A stretch of DNA of 64,000 nt from Streptomyces rishiriensis. Lineage in GTDB: Bacteria > Actinomycetota > Actinomycetes > Streptomycetales > Streptomycetaceae. Location of the stretch: NCBI RefSeq assembly GCF_003112535.1, contig NZ_BEWA01000006.1:124001-188000 (forward strand), given 5' to 3'. The position numbers and the translations under genes were made by a program. Below are positions 1-8,476 of the stretch, piece by piece. The notes below the pieces were generated by a model. The model was not told the origin of the DNA, did no database searches, and worked only from the letters and a program-made list of their open reading frames with translations. Each line of letters opens with the position of its first letter. The stretch's first letter is position 1.

Positions 1-552
1 CGTGAAGTGGTGGCTCTGCCGTTGCTGCTGACCCGCGCCTTCCACGCGAAGGCCGACATCCCGGCGGTGCTGCGGGACGCGCCCTCGCAGCTGGGGATTC
101 GACAGGCCGAAGTGCTCGGCCCGTCCCCCCTGTTGCTAACCGCCCTGGAACGGCGGTTGTACGAAGCGGGTTTGACGCCCGCCGACAAGTCCTCGACCGG
201 GGTCGTCCTGGCCTCGGCGGGGTCCACGGACCCGGAGGCGATCGCAGTGATCGCAGAAATCGCGCGGGAGTGGCGGCGCACCGGTTGGTGTGCCGTGCGG
301 CCTGCGTTCGCCTCCGCATCTCTTCCGCGCACCGAGGACGCGGTCCGCGAACTGCGGGCTCTCGGCTGCTCCCGGGTCGCCGTCGCACCGTACGTCCTGG
401 CCCCTGGCTTCCTGCCGGACCGCATCGCGCGGGGCGCGGCCGAGGCGGACGTCCTGGCCGACGTGCTCGGCCCGGCGCCGGAGGTGGCGCGGGTGTTGCT
501 GCGGCGCTACGACTCGGCGCGTAGGCCCTTGCTCGCGGCCGTCGGAGCCTGA
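1..552 (+). CDS. Sirohydrochlorin chelatase family protein (CbiX/SirB-like), 5' end outside window
   Basis: The frame is open from the first base, so the gene starts upstream; at least 183 residues are visible. Family members insert Fe2+ or Co2+ into sirohydrochlorin for siroheme or cobalamin synthesis in the cytoplasm. Visible traits are a His in the segment TRAFHAKADIP at the N-terminal side, a repeated-half alpha/beta layout, and a C-terminal half with the segment VAPYVLAPGFLPDRI typical of the CbiX fold. Only the C-terminal part of the enzyme is here, so metal specificity cannot be judged. It converges on the panE-like gene, with a short hairpin near 838-857 between them. Family assignment is fairly secure; the exact substrate is inferred. 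Confidence 0.75.
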   Translation, partial: REVVALPLLLTRAFHAKADIPAVLRDAPSQLGIRQAEVLGPSPLLLTALERRLYEAGLTPADKSSTGVVLASAGSTDPEAIAVIAEIAREWRRTGWCAVRPAFASASLPRTEDAVRELRALGCSRVAVAPYVLAPGFLPDRIARGAAEADVLADVLGPAPEVARVLLRRYDSARRPLLAAVGA

Positions 553-620
553 CCGCCGAGGACGCGCACAGCGACGGCTGCCGACGAACGGGGTGGTGGA
601 CACCGAGGGCGGCGGCCGAC

Positions 621-692
621 GGGCTCACGGCAGGCGACGGGCTGGCGGCAAGCGGCGGGCTCACGGCAGGCGGCGGGCTCACGGCAGGCGGC
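621..692. repeat. Four 18-bp tandem repeats between convergent genes
   Basis: Four consecutive 18-bp units, with the consensus GGGCTCACGGCAGGCGGC, fill most of the 321-bp gap between the chelatase and ketopantoate reductase genes. Units 3 and 4 are identical and units 1 and 2 carry a few changes. No gene was recognised in the gap. Confidence 0.85.
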
Positions 693-837
693 GGATGGCC
701 GGGCACGCGGCGGATGGCCGGCAGGGCCGACGGCTTGGTGCGGCGCCGAGGCGGGTGCGGGGGTACCGGCTTCGACGGCGGCGGGAGCAGCGCGCAACGG
801 CCCGGAAGCGGTTACCGCTCCCACCTCTCCTGACCTC

Positions 838-857
838 CAGAAACCCGTTGGTTTCTG
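838..857. terminator. Short hairpin between convergent genes
   Basis: A perfect 8-bp stem (CAGAAACC / GGTTTCTG) with a 4-base loop lies 17 bases beyond the stop of the minus-strand panE-like gene and downstream of the plus-strand chelatase gene. It could act in both directions. There is no T tract, which is usual for Streptomyces. Confidence 0.5.
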
Positions 858-873
858 TGCAAGCGGATCGACC

Positions 874-1896
874 TCAGTCGGCCTGAACCGCCCCGACGGC
901 GGCGTCCGCCAGGCGGATGAGCTCGGGCAGCGGCAGGGATCCCGGTGCCTTCCGCTCCCGGGCGAACTCGTTCGCAAGCCGTTGCAGCAATTCGTTCAGC
1001 GGGGTCGGCACTCCGTGCAGGCGGCCGAGGAGCGCGATCTCACCGTTGAGGTAGTCGGCCTCGATGCTGCCCGCGCCGCGGCTGAGGGACTGCCAGGAGG
1101 AGCCGCCGCCACGCGGGGCGCCGTCGAGGGGGACGAGGGTGACCTTGTCGCCGCGGGCTGCCCGCTGTTCCTCCGTGCCCGTGTACGCGATGCCGGCCGC
1201 GTCGAGGACGGCCGCGCCCTCCGCCCGTATCCGGTCGAACAGCGCCTCGGCGGACGGGTCGGCGACCGTTCCGCTCACCGCTTCGAGGGCGTTGCCGAGG
1301 TTGGACAGCAGCTTGGCGTGCTGCCAGCGCGCGACGTCCGGTACGACCGGCGCTTCGAAGTGTGCCTTCTCCAGGTCGGCGGCGATGCGGCGAGCGGTGT
1401 CGTCAACGCCGTGCGGGTAGCGGCCGAGGTGAAGGATGCCGGTGAGCGGGGTGCCGGCGGCGGAGACGACGCCGGGTTCCGTATGGGTCGAGGGCAGCCA
1501 GACGCAGACGGCGTAGACGTGCCGGAAGCGGCGCAGGGCCAGCCGGGGGCTCTCCACTCCGTTCTGGGCACAGACCAGCGGGAGTCGTTCGGCCGCCGTG
1601 CCGCCGCCTGCGACCGGGGCCGGGCCCCAGGCCTGGAGCGCCGCCTCGCTGTCCTGGGTCTTGACGGCGAGGACGAGAACGTCGTCGGCTCGCAGGGCGC
1701 CGAGTTCGTCCGGTCCGCTGACCACGGGCAGCCGGTGCGTCAGTTCGCCTTCCGGGACCCTGAGTCGTAGTCCGGCCTCGGCGAGCGCCGTCCGGTGCGC
1801 GCCGCGCGCGACCAGGACGACTTCCTGCCCGGCCTCCGCGAGCCGCCCGCCGACCGTTCCGCCGATCGCCCCTGCCCCGATGATGATGTAGCGCAT
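874..1896 (-). CDS. panE: 2-dehydropantoate 2-reductase (PanE/ApbA family)
   Basis: NADPH-dependent reduction of ketopantoate to pantoate in the pantothenate/CoA pathway is the family role. The 340-residue product starts with a Rossmann beta strand and the nucleotide-binding motif GAGAIGG at residues 7-13. It has a central segment LAVKTQDSEAA with a Lys in the position usual for the catalytic domain linker, and a C-terminal helical domain containing QHAKLLSNLGNAL. Length fits the family (about 300-340). The ATG start is preceded by a GAGG-type ribosome site. Streptomyces often carry several PanE-like paralogues, so ketopantoate itself is the likely but not certain substrate. No operon partner is seen. 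Confidence 0.85.
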   Translation of the reverse strand: MRYIIIGAGAIGGTVGGRLAEAGQEVVLVARGAHRTALAEAGLRLRVPEGELTHRLPVVSGPDELGALRADDVLVLAVKTQDSEAALQAWGPAPVAGGGTAAERLPLVCAQNGVESPRLALRRFRHVYAVCVWLPSTHTEPGVVSAAGTPLTGILHLGRYPHGVDDTARRIAADLEKAHFEAPVVPDVARWQHAKLLSNLGNALEAVSGTVADPSAEALFDRIRAEGAAVLDAAGIAYTGTEEQRAARGDKVTLVPLDGAPRGGGSSWQSLSRGAGSIEADYLNGEIALLGRLHGVPTPLNELLQRLANEFARERKAPGSLPLPELIRLADAAVGAVQAD

Positions 1897-2250
1897 GGGA
1901 CGAGCCTCGCACAGCCCGGCCGCCCCAGGCGATGTGGTTCAGGGCACGGATCGCCCCCTTGCGCGGGGGCATGTATGCGTCCACGACGGCGGGAATCGAC
2001 GCCTCAGCACCGTAACGGAGTGGAACCGCTTCCCCAGGGAGAGCTGAGGGATCGGGTGGTTGGCCGGCTCCGGAACCCGCTGCCTCCCATCCCCGCGGAT
2101 CCCAGCCGGGACGGCGACGATCCCCTCCCCTCACCGGGGGCCCCGCGTGCGGAGCCCGCACCGAGTGCCCCGCACGCGGAGACAGCCGGACACCCAGGCC
2201 CCCGTGCCCCCGTGCCCCGACACCTGAGGCGGCTCACCGTCCCGCGTCGG
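1897..2250. other. Intergenic region without recognised gene
   Basis: This 354-bp gap lies between two minus-strand genes (PanE-like and DUF1697). It is C-rich on the plus strand, with short repeats of CCCCCGTG near 2200. No frame with a credible start and domain was found. The promoter of the panE-like gene should lie in its left part. Confidence 0.5.
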
Positions 2251-2799
2251 TCAGGCCTGCGTCATCTCCACCAGTTTGACGACGGTGTTCCAGTTCCGGG
2301 TCGTGGCGATGAGGCCCTTGTTCAGGCGGGGCTTGGCCAGTTGTTCGGCGAGTTTGGAACGGCCCAGTCCGTCGGGGGCGTACAGGTACAGGGCACGGTC
2401 GCCGAGCCGGAACTCCTCGGGGAGGTATGCGGCGCGGTCGATGCCGGCGTAGCGCTCCTCGTCGAGAGGGGCGGAGCAGTAGGTGACGTGGAGCTGCTTG
2501 GCCGTCAGCTCGGACGCTGGAAACGGGCAAGCCTCAGTAACCGATTTCAGATACGCGTGGTCGCGGACGATCACGTCGACGGCGAAGCCGAACCGCTTCT
2601 CGATCGCCGCCGTGAGGTCGGCCGCGAGGCTCTCCTCGTCGCCGTGCGCGCTGGAGAACACGGCCTGGCCGCTCTGCAGGTAGGTACGCACGTCGCCGTG
2701 TCCGAGCGCCTCCAGCAGAGTGCGCAGTTCGGCCATCGGGACCTTTCTGCTGCCGCCCACGTTGATGCCTCGCAGCAGGGCCGCGTACGTCGTCGTCAT
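2251..2799 (-). CDS. DUF1697 domain-containing protein
   Basis: The 182-residue cytoplasmic protein begins MTTTYAALLRGINVGG, the signature opening of the DUF1697 family, followed by the conserved segment YLQSGQAVFSS and a C-terminal NWNTVVKLVEM. The family is widespread in actinobacteria and has no established biochemical role, so none is given here. Length is normal for the family. The ATG start follows a G-rich ribosome site. It is a single gene on the minus strand, divergent from the MMPL exporter gene. Confidence 0.85.
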   Translation of the reverse strand: MTTTYAALLRGINVGGSRKVPMAELRTLLEALGHGDVRTYLQSGQAVFSSAHGDEESLAADLTAAIEKRFGFAVDVIVRDHAYLKSVTEACPFPASELTAKQLHVTYCSAPLDEERYAGIDRAAYLPEEFRLGDRALYLYAPDGLGRSKLAEQLAKPRLNKGLIATTRNWNTVVKLVEMTQA

Positions 2800-3131
2800 C
2801 CGCCCACCATAGGTGGCCGTCGTGCCCCGTGGGGGTGGGCACGACGGCCACGGTCAGGGTGGGGAACCGGAAGCAAACTCTGGCCGATCGACGGTGCACG
2901 GATCAACACTTGGCGCGCTTCTCCACAGGTCTGCGACTTCTTCAACAAACTCGCGTAATCCCCGTCCCTCGCCGCGCGGCCGGCTTCACCCTGATCGCCG
3001 CCCCCGAGACCGCCGGATAGATGTAAGGGACCGCTGTCCTCCCCAGCGGTGAGACGACGGGGTCCGACGGGAGGAGCCGTGCGCACCGCACCTCACCGGG
3101 CAGCACGAGGAGATGGCTTTATCCAGGACAT

Positions 3132-3149
3132 ACCTTCGAATCGAAAGGT
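3132..3149. promoter_or_regulatory. Inverted repeat upstream of the MMPL exporter gene
   Basis: The arms ACCTT and AAGGT flank an 8-base centre containing CGAATCGA. The element ends 43 bp before the exporter start codon, a position usual for an operator of a TetR/MarR-type repressor. The arms are short, so the call is tentative. The rest of the gap from 2800 to 3192 shows no gene. Confidence 0.3.
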
Positions 3150-3192
3150 GGCGGCAGGGGCCGTCACCGCATCACAAGGGGGCAGGCCCGTC

Positions 3193-5460
3193 ATGGTGAA
3201 CGGAGATATACGGGTGCGGGGCATCGCCGCGCGGGCCGGCGGCTGGAGTGCCCGGCACCGATGGGCCGCCGTGGGCATCTGGGTGCTGTTCGTCGTCCTG
3301 GCCATGGGGATCGGTTCGGCGGCGGGCACGGTCAAGCTCAGGGACAGCGACCAGCTCGGGGGCGAGACCCACACGGCGGCCAAGATCGTCGAGGACGCCG
3401 GCATCGAGGAGCCGGCCAGTGAGACCGTCCTCATCCAGTCGAAGGACGGCTCCGCCAAGGCCACGGACGCGGAGTTCAGGGCCGCCGTGACCGCGGTCGT
3501 CGCAGCCGTCGACAAGACGGGCAAGGTCACCGACGTGACCTCGCCGTACGACACGAAGACGATCTCCAAGGACGGTCACAGCGCGCTCGTGCAGTTCGAC
3601 ATGCGCGGCGACTCCGACACCGCGGGCGAGCGGGTCGAGCCGGTTCTCGACGCCGTCGCGGACGTTCAGAAGGAGCACTCCTCGCTGCGGATCGAGGAGA
3701 TCGGCGGCGCCAGCATGAGGAAGACGTTCGACGACGCCTTCGGCGACGACTTCCAGCAGGCGGAGTACTCCGCCGTGCCGGTGGCCCTGGGCATTCTGCT
3801 GATCGCCTTCGGGGCGCTGGTGGCGGCGCTGCTGCCGGTGGCCCTCGCCATCACCGCGATCATGGCGACGATGGGCCTGATGGGCATCGTCAGTCACTTC
3901 CAGCCGATGGACGACTCCTCGAGCTCCGTGATGCTGCTGGTCGGTCTGGCCGTGGGCGTCGACTACTGCCTGTTCTACCTGCGCCGGGAGCGCGAGGAGC
4001 GGGCCGCCGGGCGTGATCCGGAAACCGCTCTGCGGATCGCCGCGGCGACCAGCGGCCGTGCCGTGATCGTCTCCGGTGTCACCGTGTGCGTGGCGATGGC
4101 GGGCATGCTGTTCACCGGGCTCGCCACGTTCCAGGCGATGGGCCTGGCCTCCCTGATGGTGGTCGCGGTCGCCATGGTCGGTTCGGTGACCGTGCTGCCC
4201 GCGCTGCTCTCGCTGCTCGGCCATCGGGTGGAGAAGGGCCGGATCCCGTTCCTGCACCCCGACAAGCGCCGCAAGAACGGCCACGGCAACCGCGCCGCCG
4301 AGGGCAGCCGGTTCTGGAGCGCCGTGCTCAGGGTCGTCCTCGCCAAGCCCGCCGTCTCGCTGGTCGTGGCGGCCGGCGCGCTGCTCGCCATCGCCGCTCC
4401 GGCGGTCGGCATGAAGACCCAGAACCTCACCCTGGACCAGGAGTTCGGCGACTCGCTGCCCATCGTGCAGACCTACAACCGGATCAACGACGCCTTCCCG
4501 GGCGGCTCCGAACCGGCCGAGGTGATCGTCAAGGCGGCCGACATCAACGCCGCCGAGGTGAAGGCGGCGCTCGCGGCGTTCAAGGAGCAGGCGGTCGCCT
4601 CGGGCGCCTCGCGCGGTCCGGTCGAGATCAAGCTGCACGACGCGCAGAACATCGCGTACGTGTACGTTCCGCTGGTCGGCGGCTCCGACCTGGACAAGGC
4701 GGGAGCGAGCCTGGACAAGCTGCGCGACGAGGTGCGGCCCGCCACGCTCGGCAAGGTCGACGGCGTCCAGGCGCCGATCACCGGACAGGTCGCCGGTTCC
4801 AAGGACTTCAACGACCAGCTCGGCGGAGCCGTCGCTCCCGTCTTCGCGTTCGTCGTGGTCTTCGCCTTCCTGCTGATGCTCCTGTCGTTCCGCTCGCTGA
4901 CGATCGCGATCACGTCGATCGTGCTCAACCTGCTGTCGGTGGGCGCGGCCTACGGCATCCTGGTCGCCGTCTTCCAGCACGGCTGGGGCGCCTCTCTGGT
5001 GGGCGCCGAGGGCGTCGGCGCCATCATCACCTGGCTGCCGCTGTTCCTCTTCGTGATCCTGTTCGGCCTGTCGATGGACTACCACGTGTTCGTCGTCTCG
5101 CGGATCCGCGAGGCGCGGCTGCGGGGCCGTACGACGAACGAGGCCATCAAGCACGGTGTGGTCACGACGGCCGGCGTGGTCACCAGCGCAGCCGTCATCA
5201 TGGTCGCCGTGTTCGCGATCTTCGGAACGCTGTCCATGCAGTCCATGAAGCAGATGGGCGTGGGTCTGGCGGCGGCGGTCCTGATCGACGCGACGATCAT
5301 CCGGGGCGTGCTGCTGCCGGCCGTGATGGCGCTGCTCGGTGAGCGCAACTGGTACCTGCCGAAGTGGCTGCACCGGCTGCCCGACCTCACCCACGACGAG
5401 GCGCCGGAGGCGATCGCTCCGGCGGCGCGGGACGACGAGGGCGAGCGCCTGAGGGTCTGA
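3193..5460 (+). CDS. MMPL family RND transporter
   Basis: A 755-residue inner-membrane exporter of the MMPL branch of the RND superfamily, which uses the proton gradient to export lipids, antibiotics or other hydrophobic compounds. One transmembrane helix near residues 24-46 precedes a large extracytoplasmic domain and a helix bundle, and the whole pattern repeats once. Asp-Tyr pairs expected for proton relay are present in both halves: GVDYCLF (Asp257-Tyr258) and SMDYHVF (Asp629-Tyr630). The ATG at 3193 is chosen over upstream in-frame starts because AAGGGGG sits about 9 bases before it and the protein then begins just before the first helix. An intrinsic terminator follows. The substrate is unknown. 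Confidence 0.9.
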   Translation: MVNGDIRVRGIAARAGGWSARHRWAAVGIWVLFVVLAMGIGSAAGTVKLRDSDQLGGETHTAAKIVEDAGIEEPASETVLIQSKDGSAKATDAEFRAAVTAVVAAVDKTGKVTDVTSPYDTKTISKDGHSALVQFDMRGDSDTAGERVEPVLDAVADVQKEHSSLRIEEIGGASMRKTFDDAFGDDFQQAEYSAVPVALGILLIAFGALVAALLPVALAITAIMATMGLMGIVSHFQPMDDSSSSVMLLVGLAVGVDYCLFYLRREREERAAGRDPETALRIAAATSGRAVIVSGVTVCVAMAGMLFTGLATFQAMGLASLMVVAVAMVGSVTVLPALLSLLGHRVEKGRIPFLHPDKRRKNGHGNRAAEGSRFWSAVLRVVLAKPAVSLVVAAGALLAIAAPAVGMKTQNLTLDQEFGDSLPIVQTYNRINDAFPGGSEPAEVIVKAADINAAEVKAALAAFKEQAVASGASRGPVEIKLHDAQNIAYVYVPLVGGSDLDKAGASLDKLRDEVRPATLGKVDGVQAPITGQVAGSKDFNDQLGGAVAPVFAFVVVFAFLLMLLSFRSLTIAITSIVLNLLSVGAAYGILVAVFQHGWGASLVGAEGVGAIITWLPLFLFVILFGLSMDYHVFVVSRIREARLRGRTTNEAIKHGVVTTAGVVTSAAVIMVAVFAIFGTLSMQSMKQMGVGLAAAVLIDATIIRGVLLPAVMALLGERNWYLPKWLHRLPDLTHDEAPEAIAPAARDDEGERLRV

Positions 5461-5494
5461 CCCTGCCGAAGTCTCATGAACAGTCTCATCGACC

Positions 5495-5538
5495 GAGGGC
5501 CCGTCGATCTCCCCACGGAGTCGACGGGTCCTCATTTT
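5495..5538 (+). terminator. Intrinsic terminator after the MMPL gene
   Basis: A 13-bp stem (GAGGGCCCGTCGA / TCGACGGGTCCTC, one G-U pair) with a 13-base loop is followed by ATTTT. It lies 35 bases past the exporter stop codon and is one of the few hairpins in the window with a T tract. Confidence 0.8.
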
Positions 5539-5648
5539 GGTTTGCCGGCAACGTAGTTGACGCAGTTTGTGGCCAGGTCGCAAGTCCGCCGGTTGGTCGG
5601 TCGCCGATCGTCGGCCGCCGGTAGGCGGGTCCTTCAGACCGTTGATCC

Positions 5649-5720
5649 GTCAGCCCGTCAGCCCGTCAGCCCGTCAGTTCGTCAGCCCGTCAGTTCGTCA
5701 GCCCGTCAGTTCGTCAGTTC
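5649..5720. repeat. Nine 8-bp tandem repeats overlapping a gene's 3' end
   Basis: Nine consecutive units of GTCAGCCC or GTCAGTTC. The array runs into the minus-strand glycosyltransferase gene and supplies its stop codon and last few codons. On the minus strand each unit contains TGA, and because 8 is not a multiple of 3 the array places stops in all three frames. Confidence 0.9.
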
Positions 5721-6902
5721 GGCCTCGATGAGGTCTGCGGCGCGCCGTGTGCCGCCCTCGTCCGCCATCTCGGCCTGGATCGCCTTGAGTCGACGCGCGA
5801 CCTCGGCGTCGTCGACGAGGGCCAGGGCGGCATCCCTGAGGGTCTCGGCCGTCGCCTCCGCACCAGGGATGTGCCGGGCCACCCCGAGGCGCTGCAGCAC
5901 GTCGGCGTTGCCGAACTGGTCCACGGCCTGGGGTACGGCGATCATCGGAGTGGCGGTGGCCAGGCCCTCCTGGCTGCCGCCCGCGCCGGCGTGCGTCACG
6001 AAGAGGTCCGCCTGCCTCAGGATCGCCAACTGCGGTACCCAGGCATGCACTTCGACGTTGTCGGGGACAACGCCCAGCGCCGCGGGGTCGACACGTCTGC
6101 CGATCTGGAGCACGAGGCGCCAGCCGGGCAGCTCCCCGAAGGCGCGCACGCACTCCCGGTAGAAGTCCGGCCGGTCGGTGAACGTCGAGCCCAGCGACAC
6201 GAGGACCACCTTGTCCGCGTCGGCGGGCCGGGTCCACTCCCCCTCGGCGGCCCGGTCGCCCTGGCAGGCGCCGACGAACGTGTACACGCTCTCGTCGACC
6301 CGGTCGGCACAGGGCTGGAGCGCCCTGGGGATGAGCACGAGGGAGCGGGCGGGTCGACCGGTGAAGCGGTCGGGGTGCTCGGTGATCCCGTTCTCCTCCA
6401 GCCAGGCGTGGAAACGGGCGTAGTAGGCCTTTCCACGCTCCGTCTGCCGCGGCTCGGCCCACATCGGTTCGGCGACCTCCTCCTCGTACCCCTCCCAGGC
6501 CACGAGGTTGGGCGAGAGAGAGACAGCGGGGACGCCCCAGCGGTGGGCGAGGACGCGGGCCGGATAGGAGGTGATGTCGTGCAGCACCAGATCCGGCCGG
6601 TCCCCGTCGTAGGCCTCGACCAGCCGGGGCAGCGCCTGGATCGCGTCGGCCAGGAAGGGCTCCACATGATCGAGGAGGGTGCTGCCCCAGGCGGCGGGGT
6701 CGTCGTCGGGCGAGGGCAGGGTCGAGTGCCACGGCTTGACCTCGGCGCCGGTGGCGGCGACCTTCTCGGCGAAGACGGGCGGAATTGCGTACGTCACCCG
6801 ATGCCCGCGCGCGACGAGTTCGCGGATGACTTCCAGGCTCGGGTTCACATGGCCGTGCGCGGCGATGGAGAACATGGCGATATGGGCGGGACGACTGGTC
6901 AT
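5706..6902 (-). CDS. mgt: Macrolide-inactivating UDP-glycosyltransferase (OleD/Mgt type)
   Basis: A 398-residue cytoplasmic GT-B enzyme closely resembling Streptomyces OleD/Mgt, which transfer a sugar from a UDP donor to the 2'-OH of macrolide desosamine and so inactivate the drug. The N-terminal domain has [10 protein letters not shown] with the catalytic His18, and [10 protein letters not shown] with Asp109 as its likely partner. The C-terminal donor site reads [11 protein letters not shown] (304-314) and [11 protein letters not shown] (324-334). The ATG at 6902 is chosen because it matches the family start and sits 7 bases from a promoter -10, implying a leaderless mRNA; an upstream in-frame extension only encodes tandem-repeat sequence. 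The last codons derive from an 8-bp repeat array. Confidence 0.92.
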   Translation of the reverse strand: MTSRPAHIAMFSIAAHGHVNPSLEVIRELVARGHRVTYAIPPVFAEKVAATGAEVKPWHSTLPSPDDDPAAWGSTLLDHVEPFLADAIQALPRLVEAYDGDRPDLVLHDITSYPARVLAHRWGVPAVSLSPNLVAWEGYEEEVAEPMWAEPRQTERGKAYYARFHAWLEENGITEHPDRFTGRPARSLVLIPRALQPCADRVDESVYTFVGACQGDRAAEGEWTRPADADKVVLVSLGSTFTDRPDFYRECVRAFGELPGWRLVLQIGRRVDPAALGVVPDNVEVHAWVPQLAILRQADLFVTHAGAGGSQEGLATATPMIAVPQAVDQFGNADVLQRLGVARHIPGAEATAETLRDAALALVDDAEVARRLKAIQAEMADEGGTRRAADLIEAELTN

Positions 6903-6909
6903 GACAACG

Positions 6910-6939
6910 ACCGTAGGCGAGACGAGACGTCTCGTGCAA
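6910..6939 (-). promoter_or_regulatory. Promoter of the macrolide glycosyltransferase gene, leaderless
   Basis: On the minus strand a -35 TTGCAC (6939-6934) and a -10 TACGGT (6915-6910) are separated by 18 bp, close to the consensus of vegetative Streptomyces promoters. The -10 ends 7 bases before the ATG at 6902, so transcription should begin at or next to the start codon. Confidence 0.6.
6922..6935. promoter_or_regulatory. 14-bp perfect palindrome (operator candidate) inside the mgt promoter
   Basis: The sequence ACGAGACGTCTCGT is identical to its reverse complement. It lies between the -35 and -10 hexamers of the glycosyltransferase promoter, the classic position for a TetR-type repressor. 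No regulator gene is adjacent. Confidence 0.65.
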
Positions 6940-6960
6940 CTGGATTGCGGCGGATGTCGT

Positions 6961-7023
6961 CCGACGGGTCCGACGGGTCCGACGGGTCCGACGGGTCTGA
7001 CGGGTCTGACGGGTCTGACGGGC
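6961..7023. repeat. Seven 9-bp tandem repeats
   Basis: Seven consecutive units of CCGACGGGT/CTGACGGGT lie upstream of the glycosyltransferase promoter in the gap before the carbohydrate ABC operon's end. No gene was recognised between 6940 and 7198. Confidence 0.85.
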
Positions 7024-7198
7024 ACGTTGCTGCGGACGTGGTCCGACGGGTCCTGACGCGCGCGTCACTGAGCCGACTTGCTGACGATGCCTCTCGCACG
7101 CGCCGAAGCCTCAGCCCGCTTCGAAGCCGCGGGCAGCGGGCAGCGGGCAGGCCTCGGCCGGCGGCGAGGTCTTACGGTCCCGCCGCCCGAGCTGCCGT

Positions 7199-8476
7199 TC
7201 AGCGCTGGTAACGGGCCAGTACCCGGTTGCCGTCCTTTTCCAGCCGCTCGCGCAGTTCGCCGAGACCGATCGCCCCGCTGTAGTACTCCTGGAAGGCGGG
7301 GGTGGCGACCTTGTCCTTCCACTCGGGATAGCCCCGCACGGTCTGGGCGGGGGCCGGACGCAGGTGCGCGGCGAGTGCCGTGCCGGTCGCCCAGTCGTCC
7401 TTCGCGGTGTGCAGGGCGGGGTCGGAGAGCGCCTGGGCGCCGGTCGGCAGCATCCAGTCGCCCAGCGCGAGGCGCACCATGTTCTTCGGCCGGAGCAGGA
7501 AGTCGATGAACGCCACGGCCTCCTTCTTGTGGCGGCTGTCCGCGGCGACCGACAGTGTCTGCGGGCTGACGCCCTGGGTCGGTCCGTCGGCGCCCGCCGG
7601 GGCGGGCAGCACCTGCCAGCGGAAGCCCTTCGGCGCCTGCTGCGCGATCTGCTGGCGGTAGGAGAAGCCGAGCGGGACCATCGCGTAGCGGCCGCCGAAG
7701 AACCCCGGCAGCGTGTCCGAGCCGCCGCTGCCCAGCGTCGTGGGCGAGGCGCTGCGGTCCGCGCCGATCTGGTCGTGGACGGTGCGCGGGACGACCTCGT
7801 CGCCGGCTTCGAAGCGGACGGTGACGTCGCCGTCCGCGTCCCGGTGGAAGAGCTGCCCGCCGGCCGACAGGGAGAGGTTGAGGGTGGCGGAGACGGGCTC
7901 CTTGAGGGGCCAGGCCACGCCGTACTTCCCGTCGCCGCTGAGCCGGCGGGTGATCTGACGGAACTCGGGCCAGCTCCAGGGGTGTTCAGGGGTCGGGATC
8001 CGCACGCCGGAGCGCTTCAGCCAGGTCGCGTTGGCGACGAGGACGCGCGGTTCCTGCAGGAACGGCACGCCGTAGACGCCCTCGCCGAAGGTCGTCGTCT
8101 CCCAACTGCGCCGGGGAATGTCCGACTTGAGGCGGGCGGGCAACAGGTCCGTCAGGTCGGCGAGACAGCCGCCGTAGGCGAAGTCGGCGAGGTCGTCGGA
8201 GGCGTCGTGGATGACGTCGGGCGCCTCACCGCCCTCGAAGGAGGTCAGGAGCTGGTCGTGCACGCTGTCCCAACTGCCTTGGATGTACTCGACCTTGACC
8301 TCGGCATGGGTCGCGTTCCACTGTCCCACCAGTTCCTTGTTGGCCGTGACGGACTCCGCCTGCCAGGCCAGGGACTGGAAACGCAGGGTGACGGGGCCGT
8401 CGTCGCGTCCGCCGCCGGAGGAGCAGCCCGCGAGGAGGAGCAGCGCCAGCACCAGGGTGAGCGCTCTCGTGCGCAT
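7199..8476 (-). CDS. Carbohydrate ABC transporter substrate-binding lipoprotein
   Basis: A 425-residue type-1 extracellular solute-binding protein (MalE/UgpB class). The N-terminus is a lipoprotein signal peptide ending LLLLAGC with Cys18 as the lipidated residue, which anchors the protein outside the membrane. Family-like segments include FEGGEAPDVIHDASDDLADFA and a C-terminal FIDFLLRPKNM. Length fits the family. It is the last gene of a three-gene operon, overlapping the upstream permease stop by one base (ATGA). No ATPase is encoded; in Streptomyces such importers commonly share the MsiK ATPase, so this one probably does too (inference). The sugar is not known. Confidence 0.9.
   Translation of the reverse strand: MRTRALTLVLALLLLAGCSSGGGRDDGPVTLRFQSLAWQAESVTANKELVGQWNATHAEVKVEYIQGSWDSVHDQLLTSFEGGEAPDVIHDASDDLADFAYGGCLADLTDLLPARLKSDIPRRSWETTTFGEGVYGVPFLQEPRVLVANATWLKRSGVRIPTPEHPWSWPEFRQITRRLSGDGKYGVAWPLKEPVSATLNLSLSAGGQLFHRDADGDVTVRFEAGDEVVPRTVHDQIGADRSASPTTLGSGGSDTLPGFFGGRYAMVPLGFSYRQQIAQQAPKGFRWQVLPAPAGADGPTQGVSPQTLSVAADSRHKKEAVAFIDFLLRPKNMVRLALGDWMLPTGAQALSDPALHTAKDDWATGTALAAHLRPAPAQTVRGYPEWKDKVATPAFQEYYSGAIGLGELRERLEKDGNRVLARYQR

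Noticed and set aside
621..692. CRISPR-like array
   Set aside because: Units are 18 bp with no spacers and no cas genes are present. The same holds for the other tandem arrays in the window.
3172..5583. 803-codon open frame on the minus strand over the MMPL gene
   Set aside because: It mirrors the exporter gene. The product is Arg/His/Asp/Gln-rich without domains, as expected for the antisense of GC-rich coding DNA.
5706..7025. Longer glycosyltransferase start at 7025
   Set aside because: The added 41 residues only translate 9-bp repeats ([11 protein letters not shown]) and promoter DNA, and the family start is at 6902.
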